From NCBI RefSeq assembly GCF_000004195.4, contig NC_030683.2, forward strand, positions 45,211,358 through 45,275,357: a stretch of DNA of 64,000 bases. The letters are read 5' to 3'. Under the pieces are notes generated by a model. It saw only the letters and a list, made by a program, of their open reading frames with translations, was not told where the DNA came from and made no database searches. The DNA is from Xenopus tropicalis (lineage: Eukaryota > Chordata > Amphibia > Anura > Pipidae). This document shows, in pieces, positions 1 to 11,476 of the stretch (its first letter is position 1; every line of letters begins with the position of its first letter). Made by a program: the position numbers and the translations under genes.

Positions 1-129
1 AAAGGATGGAAAGGAAAGGGTCCCCACACAACAGATTATAGTAGTGAGTTGCCAGGGACCAAAGTTTCATGGCAGGGTTGTTGCTTGCTAGTATGGCATA
101 TACAGTGACTATAGCAGAAAGGCAAAGGT

Positions 130-148
130 GTATATATATATATATATT
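130..148. repeat. (TA)n microsatellite
   Basis: About nine uninterrupted TA dinucleotides are visible. This is a simple repeat and no function is implied. Confidence 0.95.
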
Positions 149-631
149 GTTTTTTAGCCTACGCTTTCTAAATCAACAAATAGGAAACATCTCCAAGGGG
201 AAACATTTGCACAAAAAAATCTGCATTTTGCAATGTAATATTTTTCTTTAGACTGTTACATACACTTTGCACTGGGGAACACTATGACATTTACAAATTC
301 GTTAAATAGATTTTGTGTTTGCAAAAGCTGTATTAAATTAGCACAAATAAAAATTTGTTCTGCAAATGCATTTTCTGCAAGTTCCATTGCCACCTATAAC
401 AAGCTTAGGTAGTAAGAGGCACTAAGTTTGCTCAGGTGCAGTAACCTGTAGCAGCAAATGAGCATATTCTAACAGATTCAAATTGGGAAAATACCCGTGT
501 TGCTTTCCAAACTGCAAATTTTTTTGATGCTCACTATTTAGAAATCTCAAAAGCTATAGTGCATGCAATTTGCTATTTCAGCTACTGCCTGCCTTTTATT
601 TGTGATAAAAAGGAGTTAACTCCAGAAAACC

Positions 632-650
632 TTTTTTTTGGGGGGGGGGG
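632..650. repeat. T8-G11 homopolymer junction
   Basis: A run of T is followed directly by about eleven G. The G run is a likely slippage or assembly-error site. It is one of two long G runs in the window; the other is near 19838. Confidence 0.9.
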
Positions 651-2012
651 CTGGGCGGGATGAATTCAAAATGAATGAGCAAATATGTCTTTCTTTCCTC
701 AAACTATTAAACTGCAAAACTATACTAAAGTTACTTTTTCTAAATCAAATTTCTGAAATTTACCTCAGGTTCAACATTCAACAGCATCCTATCGCCCACA
801 TATCCCTAAAATCAATGTAAAAGCCAGTTTGAGCTGCTGGTAATCGCAGGGTTTCCTTAGCATCCTGTTTGACTGATGCATGGTAAGTAGCCATATATTT
901 CAACAGGCGTGGATTTACAGTTGAATTCTGCATTTTGCCATATGCTAATATTTTCTCAATACTGCTGCAAAATGTCACTGCCAACATTTTTGCTGTGTAA
1001 AACATGGCTAGTGCATACATTATCAAAAACAGAGATTTTTAGTTTATGATCATAAATTGCCAAGCCACCATATCACTTCAATGCAAACCCCATAGTGTGG
1101 TTCTAGATATTTATATCTGGTCATATTTTTCATAGGCTGGTACAGGACAAGAGCCTAGGCTGTGTGACACAGAGCTGCGCCCTACTCAACACAATTCCAA
1201 AGTGCAACCTGTGTTTGTAGTAAACTATTTTGATGAATGTTGTGAATAAAGCCAACTAACTCTGTTTATAGAGTAAAACAGGTCTTCCAGAAATGTACCT
1301 GTCATAAGGGTCTCTTAGCTAAAGCATTGGTCTCGCAGGCAGATTATCCCCTGCTGCTTTTAAAGTGTAGAGATCTTCAAGATCAGCACCCATTTTCAAA
1401 GGCATAAGACCACCATTAATGGGATGGGTGTAGGGGCATAGATGCAAGCCCCTACAAAAACATGACCAGAGGTATATAGTTAGGACCAAAATAAGGGGTT
1501 TACCTTGACTTGGTATTTTAGCTTGCCAATTTTATGATCATAACTCTAACTATAAGCCCATGTTTTTAAAAATGTATGCATATGCACAGAATAAATTACT
1601 AATAAAACAGTTGGCCAGGGAAAGTGCATTAATCAATCTCTCCTTTTTCTATATTTGTAGTAAATTTGGCCAGATCAGTGCACTTCCATAATGCCCTAAT
1701 ACTTTACTTTTATTTTACTTAGCCTTTAGATATAGCAAAACAGAAGCTAAGTGGTTGCACTCAAATATAAACCCGGTAATGTTTTTCTTCCAGCATATTT
1801 TAGGACACTGGCAGCACCGAGAATATATTTTTCTTTTTAACAGCTTGTATTTCATTCCCTAATGTCCAAGCCTATTTATAAAAAAAAAAATATAGGCGGT
1901 ATGTATTCTCTGCTTGAAAAAAAAATGTCAACAATAGTAGTAAAAACTTTGTAATGATAAAGTAATAGATGGTACTATTTGCAAGAAAACCCCAGTCTGT
2001 GGGTTATATAAA

Positions 2013-2177
2013 AAATAAATTTACTGAATTGCAAACGGCTATCAATAATTGAAGCGGAAGTGAAAAATAAAAAACAAAATATAATTTATTAGGACAAGAA
2101 GAACAGCCTAATGTATTCTGTGGCTTATGGGGCACTTACTCCTAGGCTATGCTGTTTGCAGTTCAGTGGATTTATTT
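2013..2177. repeat. Palindromic MITE-like element
   Basis: The arms 2013-2039 and 2151-2177 are inverted copies of each other, matching at 23 of 27 positions. All four differences are transitions, as expected of an old element decaying by cytosine deamination. The short interior and hairpin layout suggest a non-autonomous DNA element. No clear target duplication was identified. Confidence 0.6.
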
Positions 2178-3231
2178 CTAATTATCCAAGCATTCCTTCT
2201 GATCCACTCTTATCTGTGTAGTATAATGATAATTAGTAGGATGAGCGGTGCTCAAATCCCAAAGCTCAGCCCAAAGTAAAAAGGTGGCTGCTATAGGGAA
2301 ATGATACTCAACAATGAAAGAACAGTGTGGCTAGTAATAAAGGGGTGATGTCTTATTTAGCACAATCTTGCATCTGATTGGAAATGAGTGAACCCCCATA
2401 AGACAGTTGACCTGTTGACATTGTTATTGTTATGTTTATAAGTGCAAACGGTAATTAGATCCCAATGGCTGAGACCTGCCTTGGTTTTAGAAAATACCTT
2501 GCAAGTAATTTTTAAGCAAGGAATTAGCTAATGCTGAAATGCAAGAAACCTACAGTCTGAGAGCTGCTAGAGGGGGGAAGGCAAGAGGAATTGCTGAACT
2601 AGACGTCAGTACAGTTTAGGGAAACACAGAACTCAAAAGTCAGACAGGCCAGGTCATGCATGGTAAGACAAATAACCTAAACATGGTACCAAAGGATTAT
2701 TCACAAAACAGGGTCAGACAAGCCAATAATCAAACACTGAATTTCAGTAAAGCTACAATTTGCAGATTTGCAGGTTTACAGACACCCAAACCACCCACAC
2801 TAAACCTGTTTGCTCAAGCAGGGAACTGCAGCAACAGGGGTCCTATACATAGTCTCTGACAGTACCTGATTGGTGCAGACACAACATTCGGTTAACCCCT
2901 ATCCTTGCTGGAACAAGCAGCAAGTCTAACAGTTACCAAGGAAGTTACAAGGCTTTATTGTATTCAGGTATAGATCTCAAAAGACCCTAAGGAATGTAAA
3001 ACGTGTTACCATCCTAAAGTCTGTGTTAATTTTCCCTACCAACAAGTAATTTCTTGTAAATTTTTTTAGAATTGCTGCAGCCTAGCTATACTCAGATCTG
3101 TGCCTGTTAATTTATTATTTCTATTATTAGTATATATAATATATATTATTTATTAAATATCAGTCTACATTACACTTGCCTTTTGCCACTCCTTTTCACT
3201 GCTGCCAACCATTAATACATGAATCATAGTA
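2178..3231. other. Non-coding flank, no gene seen
   Basis: I see no exon-like ORF, RNA gene or clear repeat here. There is a short TA/AT-rich tract near 3129-3165. The 67-residue ORF at 2656-2859 has no motif and no splice context. Confidence 0.5.
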
Positions 3232-3558
3232 CAGGTATCAGACCCCTTATCCTGAAACCCATTATCCATAAAGTTCAGAATTACGGAAAGGCCATCTCCC
3301 ATAGATTTTATTGCGATCAAATAATTCACATTTTTAAAAATGGTTTCCTTTTTCTCTGTAATAATAAAACTTTATCTTGCACTTGATCCCAACTAAGATA
3401 TAATTAACCCTTATTGGAGGCAAAACAATTCTATTGGGTTTAATTACTGTTTAAATAATTTTTTTAGTAGACTTAAGGCAGGAGATCCGAATTACAGAAA
3501 GACCACTAATCCGGAAAACCCCAGGTCCCGAGCATTCTGGATAACAGGTCCCATACCT
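3232..3558. mobile_element. MITE family A copy (CAGGTATGGGACC-type ends)
   Basis: The element starts with a CAGGTATCAGACC-like end and closes with GGTCCCATACCT, an imperfect terminal inverted repeat. The interior has the two hallmark blocks of this frog family: a poly-T/AATAAAAC block and a 'TTGATCCCAACTAAGATATAATTA'-like region at roughly 3384-3409. Seven further copies or fragments in this window allow mutual alignment (7248, 9593, 26331, 43907, 48641, 51148 and the right piece at 44583). It has no coding capacity. The superfamily is not assigned. Confidence 0.8.
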
Positions 3559-5224
3559 TATCTACACCATAACTAAAAGATGATACATATTTACATTTCT
3601 GCAGAGATATTGCAGATTAATGTTTTCTATTAAAGAATATACACAATAGCTCTTAGGCTGAAATATGGTGATTATGGTGGCTGTCTTTGAAATTGATCAC
3701 TTTAAACCATCACAGCTCACAATTTCCAACAAGGAAATTATTCATGTTTTTACATTGTTTGTACAGTAGACATAATTGCAGTACACTGTGTTTTAAAAAG
3801 AACATTATCCCAGACATTTTCCTTGATGGATCATTCACACAAATAAGCAGGTATCCTTTCACCAGCATATAAACTTTGGTAAAAAAAAATGTATTCTATG
3901 CATGTTTCTATATATGCAAAAGAGACATTTCAAAATATCATCATAAAAATCTTAACAATTTAAGTGATAACCATAAAGTTGTCCACCAGGTGATGTACAT
4001 CTGAACCTCCTTCCAGCCATAAAATGTTGTTTCTATGTACCATCAGATGAACACACTTTGAAGAGCCATTAAAACATAACAGGCAGCAGATGGCAGTATA
4101 CCTGACCTTGTGACTCTGATAAAACTGATCACTAGCAGTTTAGGAATGAGCAAAGTTAACACTTCAGTACTGTGGTCCCAGACCTTTACCACCATATAAA
4201 TAAAACACAATAAAAATAAAATGTGATAGGGGGACAGAACTGAGAAAAGAGCAACCGGAGCAGTTTTTATACTGGATTCACTGTGTTAGTGTCTATTTTC
4301 TAACTACCCCCCCTCCACCTGGTCTGTTTTTACCATCTGCTGTGGCTGGCTAATTCTATTGATTAAATGCTACTCAATAGTCCATTGCTCTGGCTAGACT
4401 GGGCAAAACCAAGGTTTCAACCTCCCGTCCCCATTAATAATTCTACAGGGGCTGTTGGCTTTAAATTTATTGCCACCCTGTTTCCCATTTAAAAATCAGA
4501 CCTTGTTTATCCACTCAGTCAGCTCTTCTCAAAGCATTGATGATTTATTAATATACCCTTTTCTCTAGCATGCAATTATTTTTTCCTTCAGTGCAACATA
4601 TTCTGGTAATGTAGCTGGATTTGATTGCATTCCAGTTGCATATAGTGATTTTTTTCTATTATACCTCATGCATCTGCTGCCATTTGTTGTTATTGACTCT
4701 CATGTATTTATTTCTTCTTTTCTTCTCTGCCCCACAGCGTCTGCTCTGACCCGGTTAAAGGTGACCAGTAAATTACTTTGCCTTCACAAACCTTTTACTT
4801 ACCCTGTGCCGGTTTTACTGCCATTTCCCCAGTAACATTGTAGAGTCACACACAAGAGGCTTAGCAACAATTTTGCAAGACAGAAGGTTTTGTAAATGTC
4901 TATCATGTCTGTCTTTCAGCACTAAAGGACACATCTCTAAAAAAGACCTCTGCCTGTATATTTCTCTAGCGCCAATCAAGCAACAGCGAGCATACGAAGA
5001 CTACAGGCGAGGCATCAGGCATGGTCGTATAAGTGCAAAATATATGAATAGTCAATGTGCATATGCAATGAAGTTTTGGAAATAACAGCACCTACTCCTT
5101 TTTCATAAAAAAATAAATTTGCTGGTTTCTATGAGGTTCCCAGAGATGACTGAGAAAAACTGTATATATTCATCCAATAGAGGCTAAGAGACTCCTGTAT
5201 CTTAAAAATAGGACATTTTTAATA
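3559..5224. other. Non-coding flank with possible conserved element
   Basis: No gene is supported. The part around 4480-4800 is low in recognisable repeats and rich in AT homeodomain-like cores and CATTTG/CAGCTG-like boxes. It reads like constrained vertebrate non-coding DNA, but this is an impression only. A CTCF-like motif lies at 4083-4096. The 70-residue ORF at 4873-5085 shows no domain. Confidence 0.4.
4083..4096 (+). promoter_or_regulatory. CTCF-like motif
   Basis: GCAGCAGATGGCAG matches the vertebrate CTCF core CCASYAGRKGGCRS at 13 of 14 positions, on the + strand. Roughly one such one-mismatch hit is expected by chance in 64 kb on both strands, so binding is unproven. Confidence 0.35.
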
Positions 5225-5315
5225 TACAGTGATGCTTATAAATTTGTGAACCCTTTAAAATGTTTATATTTGTATGAATGTGCCATAAAACATTATCTGA
5301 TTTTCAAACTAGTCC

Positions 5316-5837
5316 TTAAAGGAGACATATTGGATAAATGGGAAAAATGCTAATTTTGTAGGCAATTGTGAATAATATACGGGGCTGGTTTCCCTTTGTG
5401 CTAAAAATTAATCCTCTCTGTAAAAATGGCCCCTTTATTGGAGCTCCCTATAGATCATATCACTTCTCCGTCTAGTGTGAAATGAAGAGTGGGCGTGTCC
5501 TAACGGTCCCTGCCAGAAGCACAGTAGGAGGGGGATAGCCAATCACAGCCCTGCACTCACACAAGCACAGACAGGCTTCAGTTCCCTATCAGGTCCGCCT
5601 AGCTGCTGATTGGTTCCTATCCTACAGTGCAGTGTACAGAGGGCCGCCAGCCCCCCAGCTCATCCAGAGAATTCAGCCAGCAGGAAGTGGAACATATGGG
5701 CAGGGCTAGTGGGGTTTTTGTGGAATTTCTCAATAAATCAGTCAGAAATACAACTTTTTAAAGCACAATCCTTCTATATCTAGAGGAGTATAATTCACTG
5801 GTACATTCATAATTTTTAAAGGATATGTCTCCTTTAA
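5316..5837. mobile_element. TTAA-flanked palindromic MITE (GGAGACATAT type) nested in Tc1-like element
   Basis: The insertion begins TTAAAGGAGACATATTGGAT and ends with the inverse, ATATGTCTCCTTTAA. TTAA lies at both boundaries, the target-site signature of piggyBac- and Kolobok-like elements. The interior is GC-richer than its surroundings (near 5500-5690) and has no ORF. It interrupts the left end of the Tc1-like element, so it is the younger of the two. Fragments that look related occur at 21894 and 57048. Confidence 0.8.
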
Positions 5838-5956
5838 AGTAGATGGAGAATACCTAGTTAAACAAATGAAAGAAAAATTATTATATTTGGTCATTCATTA
5901 TTTGAAAAAAAGATCCAATACCATATCTGCGTGTGACAAAAGTAAGTGAATGGGGC

Positions 5957-6623
5957 TCTCAGTATTTGGCATGACCCCCTTGTGCAGCAATAACTGCATC
6001 TAAATGTTTGCAGTAACTGTTCATCAGGCCTATTCCTCCATACAGAATAGCTTCTGCTCTTGGACTTTTATGGGTTTCCCACATGGACTTTAGGTCTTTC
6101 CACATCTTTATAATTGGATTAAGGTCAGGACTTTGACTTGGCCATTTCTGATCATTCACTTTATTCTTCTTTAACCCTATTTTGGTAGGGTGTGTTTAGG
6201 ATCAATGTGTTGCTGCATCACCCTCTCTTGAGATTCCATCACATAACATTCTTCCAGTATCCTTCTGGTTTCTCCACGTGATCTTTAGCAAACTGTAGCA
6301 ATATTTTTGGGGGAGAGCAGTGACTTTCTCCTGCTACCCTGCCAAACACACTACTGATGTTCATTTTTCTCCTGATGGTGGGCTCATGAACATCAATAGT
6401 TGCCAATGTGAGACAGGCCTTTAGTTGCTTACAAGTTACCCTGGGTTCCATTGTAACCTCTCAGACTATTAAACAGTTGGAGTTATCTTTGATGGGAATT
6501 TCTTCCATTTGTACACAATCTGCTGACTGTTGATTGGTGGATAGTCTTGTAATATTTTCCAGCTTTATGGGTATCAACAATTTTTTTTCTGAAGTCCTCA
6601 GACACCTCCTTATTTCAATCCAT
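5957..6623 (-). pseudogene. Tc1-like transposase pseudogene
   Basis: The minus strand encodes broken pieces of a Tc1-type transposase. The possible start at 6623 is followed by a stop at codon 3. An N-terminal helix-turn-helix-like stretch (VSEDFRKKIVDTHKAGKYYK) follows in one frame. A middle piece (6451-6239) carries CKQLKACLTLATIDVHEPTIRRK and ends in FAKDHVEKPEGYWKNVM. The C-terminal piece (6159-5959) has the WPSQSPDLNPI motif. Active relatives have an acidic catalytic residue just after this motif (PIENxW); here the text reads PIIKMW, so the third catalytic position is lost. Several frame breaks separate the pieces, so no active protein can be made. Confidence 0.85.
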
Positions 6624-6942
6624 GATACAAATCCACAAATGTGTTGTATGTGTGATCAGGCTTTGCTGTATCCCCGGTCTTTAAATAAAACAGGGTCTTT
6701 CACTCACACCTGATTGTCATCCCATTGACTGAAAACAACAGACTCTGATCTCACCTTCAAATTATATGACATTCCTAAGGATTCACTTACTTTGACTTGA
6801 CCAAATAAAATCATTTTTGTTTCATTTGTTTAACTAGGTTTCTTCATCTACTTTTAGGACTTGTTTGAAAATCAGTTTTAGGACATATTCCTATAAAAAT
6901 ATAGAACATTTTAAAGGGTTCACAAACTTTCGAGTATAACTG

Positions 6943-7247
6943 TATATGTAGCAGACATTAGAACCTAAAGGTAGAAATGGTAAAATAGACATCAGTAGTT
7001 ACTTTGGGTAGGATTACATTTGCTTGTAAGCTTAACATAAGCTAAAGTAACAAATAGGGCAATAGTGTTTAACTTTTACACTGATGAAGGCTGATTATCA
7101 AATATACCACATCATGGGAACTATTATATTTATATTTAAATAGTGATGTCTGACAAGAAGCATGTGGTGTCCTTGAGCTTGATTGGAGGCACAAAAACTG
7201 AGAACCCCGAATCAAAGTAGAAGATAGCATATTCCTATAGCAGCATA
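6943..7247. other. Short non-coding spacer
   Basis: This lies between the Tc1-like element and the next MITE nest. I see no gene, RNA or repeat in it. Confidence 0.5.
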
Positions 7248-7871
7248 CAGGTATAGGATCTATTCTTCAGAATGCTTGGGACTTGGGGTTTTCTGGATAA
7301 GGGATTTTTCCATAATATGGATAAGATCACTGAAACATTAAATAATCCATTAAAGGAACAGTAACACCAAAAGATGAAAGTGTATAAAAGTAATAAGAAT
7401 AAAATATACTGCTGCCCTGCACTAGTACAACTGGTGTGTTTGCCTCAGAAATTTATATAAACAAAGCTGCTGTTTAGCCACGGGGGCAGCCATTCAAAGG
7501 AGAAAAGGCACAGGCACACAGGAGATAACAGATAAACACTATTGTATTCTAGAGAGTTCCTCTGTTATCTGTGCCTTTTCTCCTTTTTTCCAACTTTAAT
7601 GGCTGCCCCATGGCTACACAGCAGCTTATTTATATAAATTATAGTAGTATTACTGCAGCAAACACACAACTTTTACCAGTGCAGGGCAACAGTACATTAT
7701 ATTTTAATTACTTTAAACTGTCATTTTTTGGTGTTACTGTTCCTTTAAGGTTGTTTGCCACAAATATGGATTCATACAGCTTAGTTGGGATCAGGAACAA
7801 TGTACAGTTTTATTATCTCAGAGAAAAAGTAAATCTTTATTAAAAATTTGAATTATTTCTTAAAATGGAGT
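7248..7871. mobile_element. MITE family A copy, right end lost, split by a second MITE
   Basis: The left part (7248-7349) starts CAGGTATAGGATC and carries the GGGACTTGGGGTTTTCTGGA block of family A. The family A text resumes at 7749 after the nested insertion and runs to about 7871, including the 'CTTAGTTGGGATCA' block. The distal end with the second inverted repeat is missing. Confidence 0.75.
7350..7748. mobile_element. MITE family B (TTAAAGGAACAGTAACACC), nested
   Basis: This 399-bp element has TTAA at both ends (7350-7353 and 7745-7748). Its long inverted repeats start TTAAAGGAACAGTAACACCA and end GGTGTTACTGTTCCTTTAA. It sits inside the family A copy. The arms pair over most of their length, for example GGGGCAGCCATTCAAAGGAG against its inverse near 7575-7610. 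A shorter copy lies at 48739-48923. The TTAA target points to a piggyBac- or Kolobok-type transposase acting in trans. Confidence 0.85.
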
Positions 7872-8249
7872 TGTTTTGTATCTCAGAAAATGCCCATGTA
7901 GCCCGACTGGTACTTGTCTGGCCACTCTTCTTCATGTTTCTAAGTTGGTTGACTTAATACATCTGGAAATGTTAGTAGAAGGCTACTGTCAGTCTCTTAG
8001 ATTCCCGAGAACATAGGAACATCTTTCTTTTTACTACCTGTATAAAAATAGTCAGGTGTATCAGTGGGGTTATATCAACTATATCAGCAATAAGGAGAGC
8101 ATTTAGAAGAGGCACCATTTTATGGCTTCATGTATAATTGTCTCTTTATTTTTGGAACTCACATCGTTTAAATTTTTCTGGGCAGTTAAATAAAAATTCT
8201 ATTTAAAGTTGTGGATTCTATTGAGTGAAATGATTTCTCCCACAATTCA

Positions 8250-8479
8250 TTAAAGGACAATGAAAGTCAAAATATAATACATTTGCTTTCCCGGGGGGAA
8301 GTGACGTACCGCTGGTCAACATGGCCACCACAAGCACCAGCTCTCTGATATAAAATAAACTTGCATCAGCACAGGGAAAGTAAGGGAATAATTATTTTTT
8401 TAATTCAGCGATTCAGGAGAGGGGCTTGTAACAATCATTTTGGAAAAAGATAGCTTCCTTAAGTTTTGTTCTCCTTTAA
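8250..8479. mobile_element. TTAA-flanked MITE family C (TTAAAGGACAATGAAAG)
   Basis: TTAA occurs at 8250-8253 and 8476-8479, with imperfect inverted ends: TTAAAGGACAATGAAAGT on the left and GTTCTCCTTTAA on the right. There is no coding capacity. A related copy lies at 39829-40056. Confidence 0.7.
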
Positions 8480-9592
8480 CTGTAATTTATATATTATTAG
8501 CGTACTTAATAGTGGTAAATGACAAATTACCCACTGTCCAGCCACACATGCAACTGAGCGGATTTAGCCTTTAAGGCATTACAAGTTAAGCTGCTGTGTT
8601 TGTGTCTGCATGTAGAACGGAATGGAAAATGAAGTTTAATGTATAAGGGTGAAGAAGAACAATTATACAATTATATATCATGTTATATTATTAGAAACAT
8701 TTACAATGGAGTACAATCTTTATTACACATAAACATTATTCTACATTGTCCCAGTTTTCTCCTTACCTTGTTTGCAGCAATATACTGCAGAGTTTTAGTG
8801 ATAATATATATTTCAGGGATGACATATATTTCACAGTGACCTTCTCAACAGAATAATTTTTATTTGAGTTGTAATATTGAGCTCAACATAATGAGAAAAT
8901 ATATCTTGCCTTTGAGACTTGTAACAAAAGTCACTGGTTCCTCCTAGACTCCGTTAAGTGAGGTAGCAACAAAGCACCCTAGAATGACTAGCTTGGATGA
9001 TTTGGATTTACCCTTATGACCTTTCTCAATGCAGTGGGGGTCCATGGCTCATCCATCACTACTAAGAGAGAAAAAAGGAGAATAAACCACTCACAATTTT
9101 ATTCTGAAATCTCCCCCTTCCTTCCTAGCCTGTTACTCCCCTTATCCCTTTCCACTTGCCCTTCATTTATCTATTCATTCCAGAACAGGAGATTTCAATT
9201 AGTTCACTCATTCGTCAGCTGAAGTGAAATCACAATAGGCCACAATAACCAGGCCTCACCCCAGCCTGCCAATGCTTTGAAGCAGCGATTTGCTCACCCT
9301 GGGGTGGACTAAACAAATGCTAATTTCACATGTGCCTGTGGCTTTTTTACTTCTATTTTGATTCTTCCTTTATTTGCTTCAAGTCCATATGTAGAGAGAC
9401 GACCAGGTAGGCTGGAGGCACCTTAAGAAGTCAAATCAACTGCATTTGAAAACACATGCAGTGAAATAGTACAAGTATTTAAAAATGAAAATCACAGTGG
9501 ATGCTTGTAGTTGTAAACTATTTCCAGCCAGTCTAGGATATATAAAAGGCCATTTATACAAAATATTGTCTTTTTCAGTATTGTAGAAAGTA
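8480..9592. other. Non-coding flank, no gene seen
   Basis: This is plain AT-rich sequence with no exon-like ORF and no repeat that I can name. A C/T-rich tract lies at 9110-9180. Confidence 0.5.
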
Positions 9593-9914
9593 CAGGTAAG
9601 TGACCTGTTATCCAGAATGCTCGGGACCTGGGGGTTTCCAGACAAGCGCTCTTTCTGTAATTTGGATTTCCATACTTCAAGTTTACTTAAAAATAATAAA
9701 ATATTAAATAACCCCAATTTATTTTCCCATCAATAAAGGAAATGTTTAACTTAGTTGGGATCAAGTACAAGTTATTCTTTTATTATTACAAAGATAAAGG
9801 AAATCATTTTTTAAAATGTAATTATTTTATTATAATGGAGTCTATGGGAGATGGCCTTCCCATAATTTCGAGCTTTCTGGAAAATGGGTTTCAGGATAAC
9901 AAATCTCATACCTG
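9593..9914. mobile_element. MITE family A copy, both ends present
   Basis: It starts CAGGTAAGTGACCTGTTATCC and ends AATCTCATACCTG. The interior contains the family blocks GAATGCTCGGGACCTGGGGG, CTTAGTTGGGATCAAGTACA and GGAGTCTATGGGAGATGGCC. The ORFs of about 60-93 residues across it are artefacts of the palindrome-like interior. Confidence 0.85.
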
Positions 9915-11093
9915 TAATACATTTTATTACATGTGTTGCTTATATTTGTTTTAATTTTTTAAATTAGAAGAGCTATACTAACAATGACTATATGAATTTT
10001 AGGGCACAATTGAATTCCTGGGGAAAAAATGAATGGTGGGATGTCTATTTACTATTTCCATAGAACTGGATGTTCTAATACCAGCATAAGGGACCTATTG
10101 AAATATCACTTGTATGTCTTCATATTATAATTTTATTTAGAATTTCTTTTAATTTTAATCATTCTTTTAATTTAAATCATTGTTTATAGCTAGGTGAAGT
10201 CGCTCTTGTGGTAATATAGCATTATCTGGTTCTCTAAGCGCGTTCAAGCTTTATTGACCACTCCTCTACAGAGAGTACTTGCAAGACATCTTTATGTTGG
10301 CCTCTCCTACTAAGTGCTAACATATGGCCCGGCTCTTCCTTCTATTCATGTTCTTCGGACATAGGGAAGGAGAAGGGAAGATTTTAGAAGTATTTTATCA
10401 AGGGCTCCAATTGAGTAGAGGAGCAAGAATCATCTCCATACAAGTGCCTGGAACTAAAATATTCTTTGTGTGGAGATCTGCTTTATATTGAATAAGAAGA
10501 CAAGTATTTTTGATTATTAAAAAAATATTTAATCAAGATATACCATGTCCATTAAAATGAGCAGTATTTAATAACTGTTAAGATCATTGCCTAATATAAG
10601 TGGGAGCTGTGTGCTTATTCTGGAACTTTATCAATAGATTTCAACAGAATTTCCAGCAATTATTAATAGATGGCACTGTTTAGTTTATGCCTAAAGAGAA
10701 TGTATCAGACAAGGCAAACAATATGGCAGTTCACACTCATATGTGAACAATAAGCTGTGCCTCATGTGTCTTGATTTCTTAAGAAAAATTAATGGATAGT
10801 AAATAGAGAATATGTTCTCTATTAACCCTTTATGTGCTGTAGATCATTTTCAGTCTGCTCTTTGATCTATGCTGTGCCATGTATTTACTGATAACATGTG
10901 GTTCAGCAAGATCAAGGACTCCTGGCATGGAAAGGATTAAACAGCTTGTTAAGTGTCTAGTAAACACATTAGCTCTTATTTATGAATTTAAATTTTAGTT
11001 CTGTTTTGCTGTGATTTTTCCAAGTTGCTTAATGATTCACAGACTAGAATACTAGTTCTCTGCCTCTAAAAACTCCACTGCTTTCATAATCTT
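9915..11093. other. Non-coding flank, possible conserved non-coding DNA
   Basis: No repeat family is recognised and no ORF is convincing. The blocks 10540-10760 and 10800-11030 are dense in homeodomain-like TAAT cores and E-box or HMG-like words and free of repeats. I flag them as candidates for constrained regulatory DNA at low confidence. Confidence 0.35.
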
Positions 11094-11141
11094 ACACACA
11101 CACATATATACTGTATGTGTGTGTGTGTATGTATACAGTAT

Positions 11142-11179
<38 letters not shown>

Positions 11180-11180
11180 G
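11094..11180. repeat. Compound microsatellite (CA)n-(TG)n-(TC)n-(TA)n
   Basis: Four short dinucleotide tracts follow one another: ACACAC, TGTGTG, TCTCTC and TATATA. The CA and TG tracts face each other and could form a small hairpin. The short ORFs here are artefacts of the repeats. Confidence 0.9.
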
Positions 11181-11246
11181 TCCTGTAAACAATCGGCACT
11201 CACCAGTATCGGGGCAACGGCTGGGTGCTGACAAAAATAATGCATC

Positions 11247-11447
11247 AAACTCAACAGTAGAAAGCACTCACAGCTATAGCATCAATCAAGTCAGTGATTT
11301 ATTTCAGCATACCATCTACGTTTCGATCACCACAGGATCGTCATCAGGATCCTGATGGTGGTGATCGAAACGCGTATATGGTATGCTGAAATAAATCACT
11401 GACTTGATTGATGCTATAGCTGTGAGTGCTTTCTAATGTTGAGTTTG
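11247..11447. repeat. Fold-back pair of a GATCGAAACG-type terminal repeat
   Basis: Two arms of about 88 bases (11247-11333 and 11358-11447) are inverted copies differing at only a few positions, with a 24-base centre that contains the palindrome ATCAGGATCCTGAT. Each arm carries a TGATGACGATC...GATCGAAACG motif and an AAATAAATCACTG block. From memory, that combination is typical of the ends of amphibian and fish Penelope-like retroelements. The layout suggests two head-to-head terminal fragments. The boundary beyond the arms is unclear. Confidence 0.65.
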
Positions 11448-11448
11448 A

Positions 11449-11476
11449 GATATATATATATATATATATATATATA
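11449..11476. repeat. (TA)n microsatellite
   Basis: A pure TA tract abuts the right arm of the fold-back repeat. Confidence 0.9.

Larger units (their letters stand above)
1..2012. other. Non-coding flank, no gene seen
   Basis: This stretch is AT-rich non-coding DNA. The ORFs in it are short (82 residues at most), lack recognisable motifs and do not look like exons. It contains a TA microsatellite (130-148) and a T8/G11 homopolymer junction (632-650). The stretch 820-1030 may be a decayed copy of a frog MITE resembling the one at 50034-50390, but I cannot prove this by eye. Confidence 0.6.
5227..6942 (-). mobile_element. Tc1-like DNA transposon, inactivated, host of a nested MITE
   Basis: The element is flanked by TA dinucleotides (5225-5226 and 6943-6944), as Tc1/mariner insertions are. 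Its ends are inverted repeats: the left one starts CAGTGATGCTTATAAA and the right one reads, on the minus strand, CAGTTATACTCGAAAG; both then run into TTTGTGAACCC. Without the nested insertion at 5316-5837 it is about 1.2 kb, a normal size for the group. The transposase gene lies on the minus strand and is broken. Confidence 0.85.
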
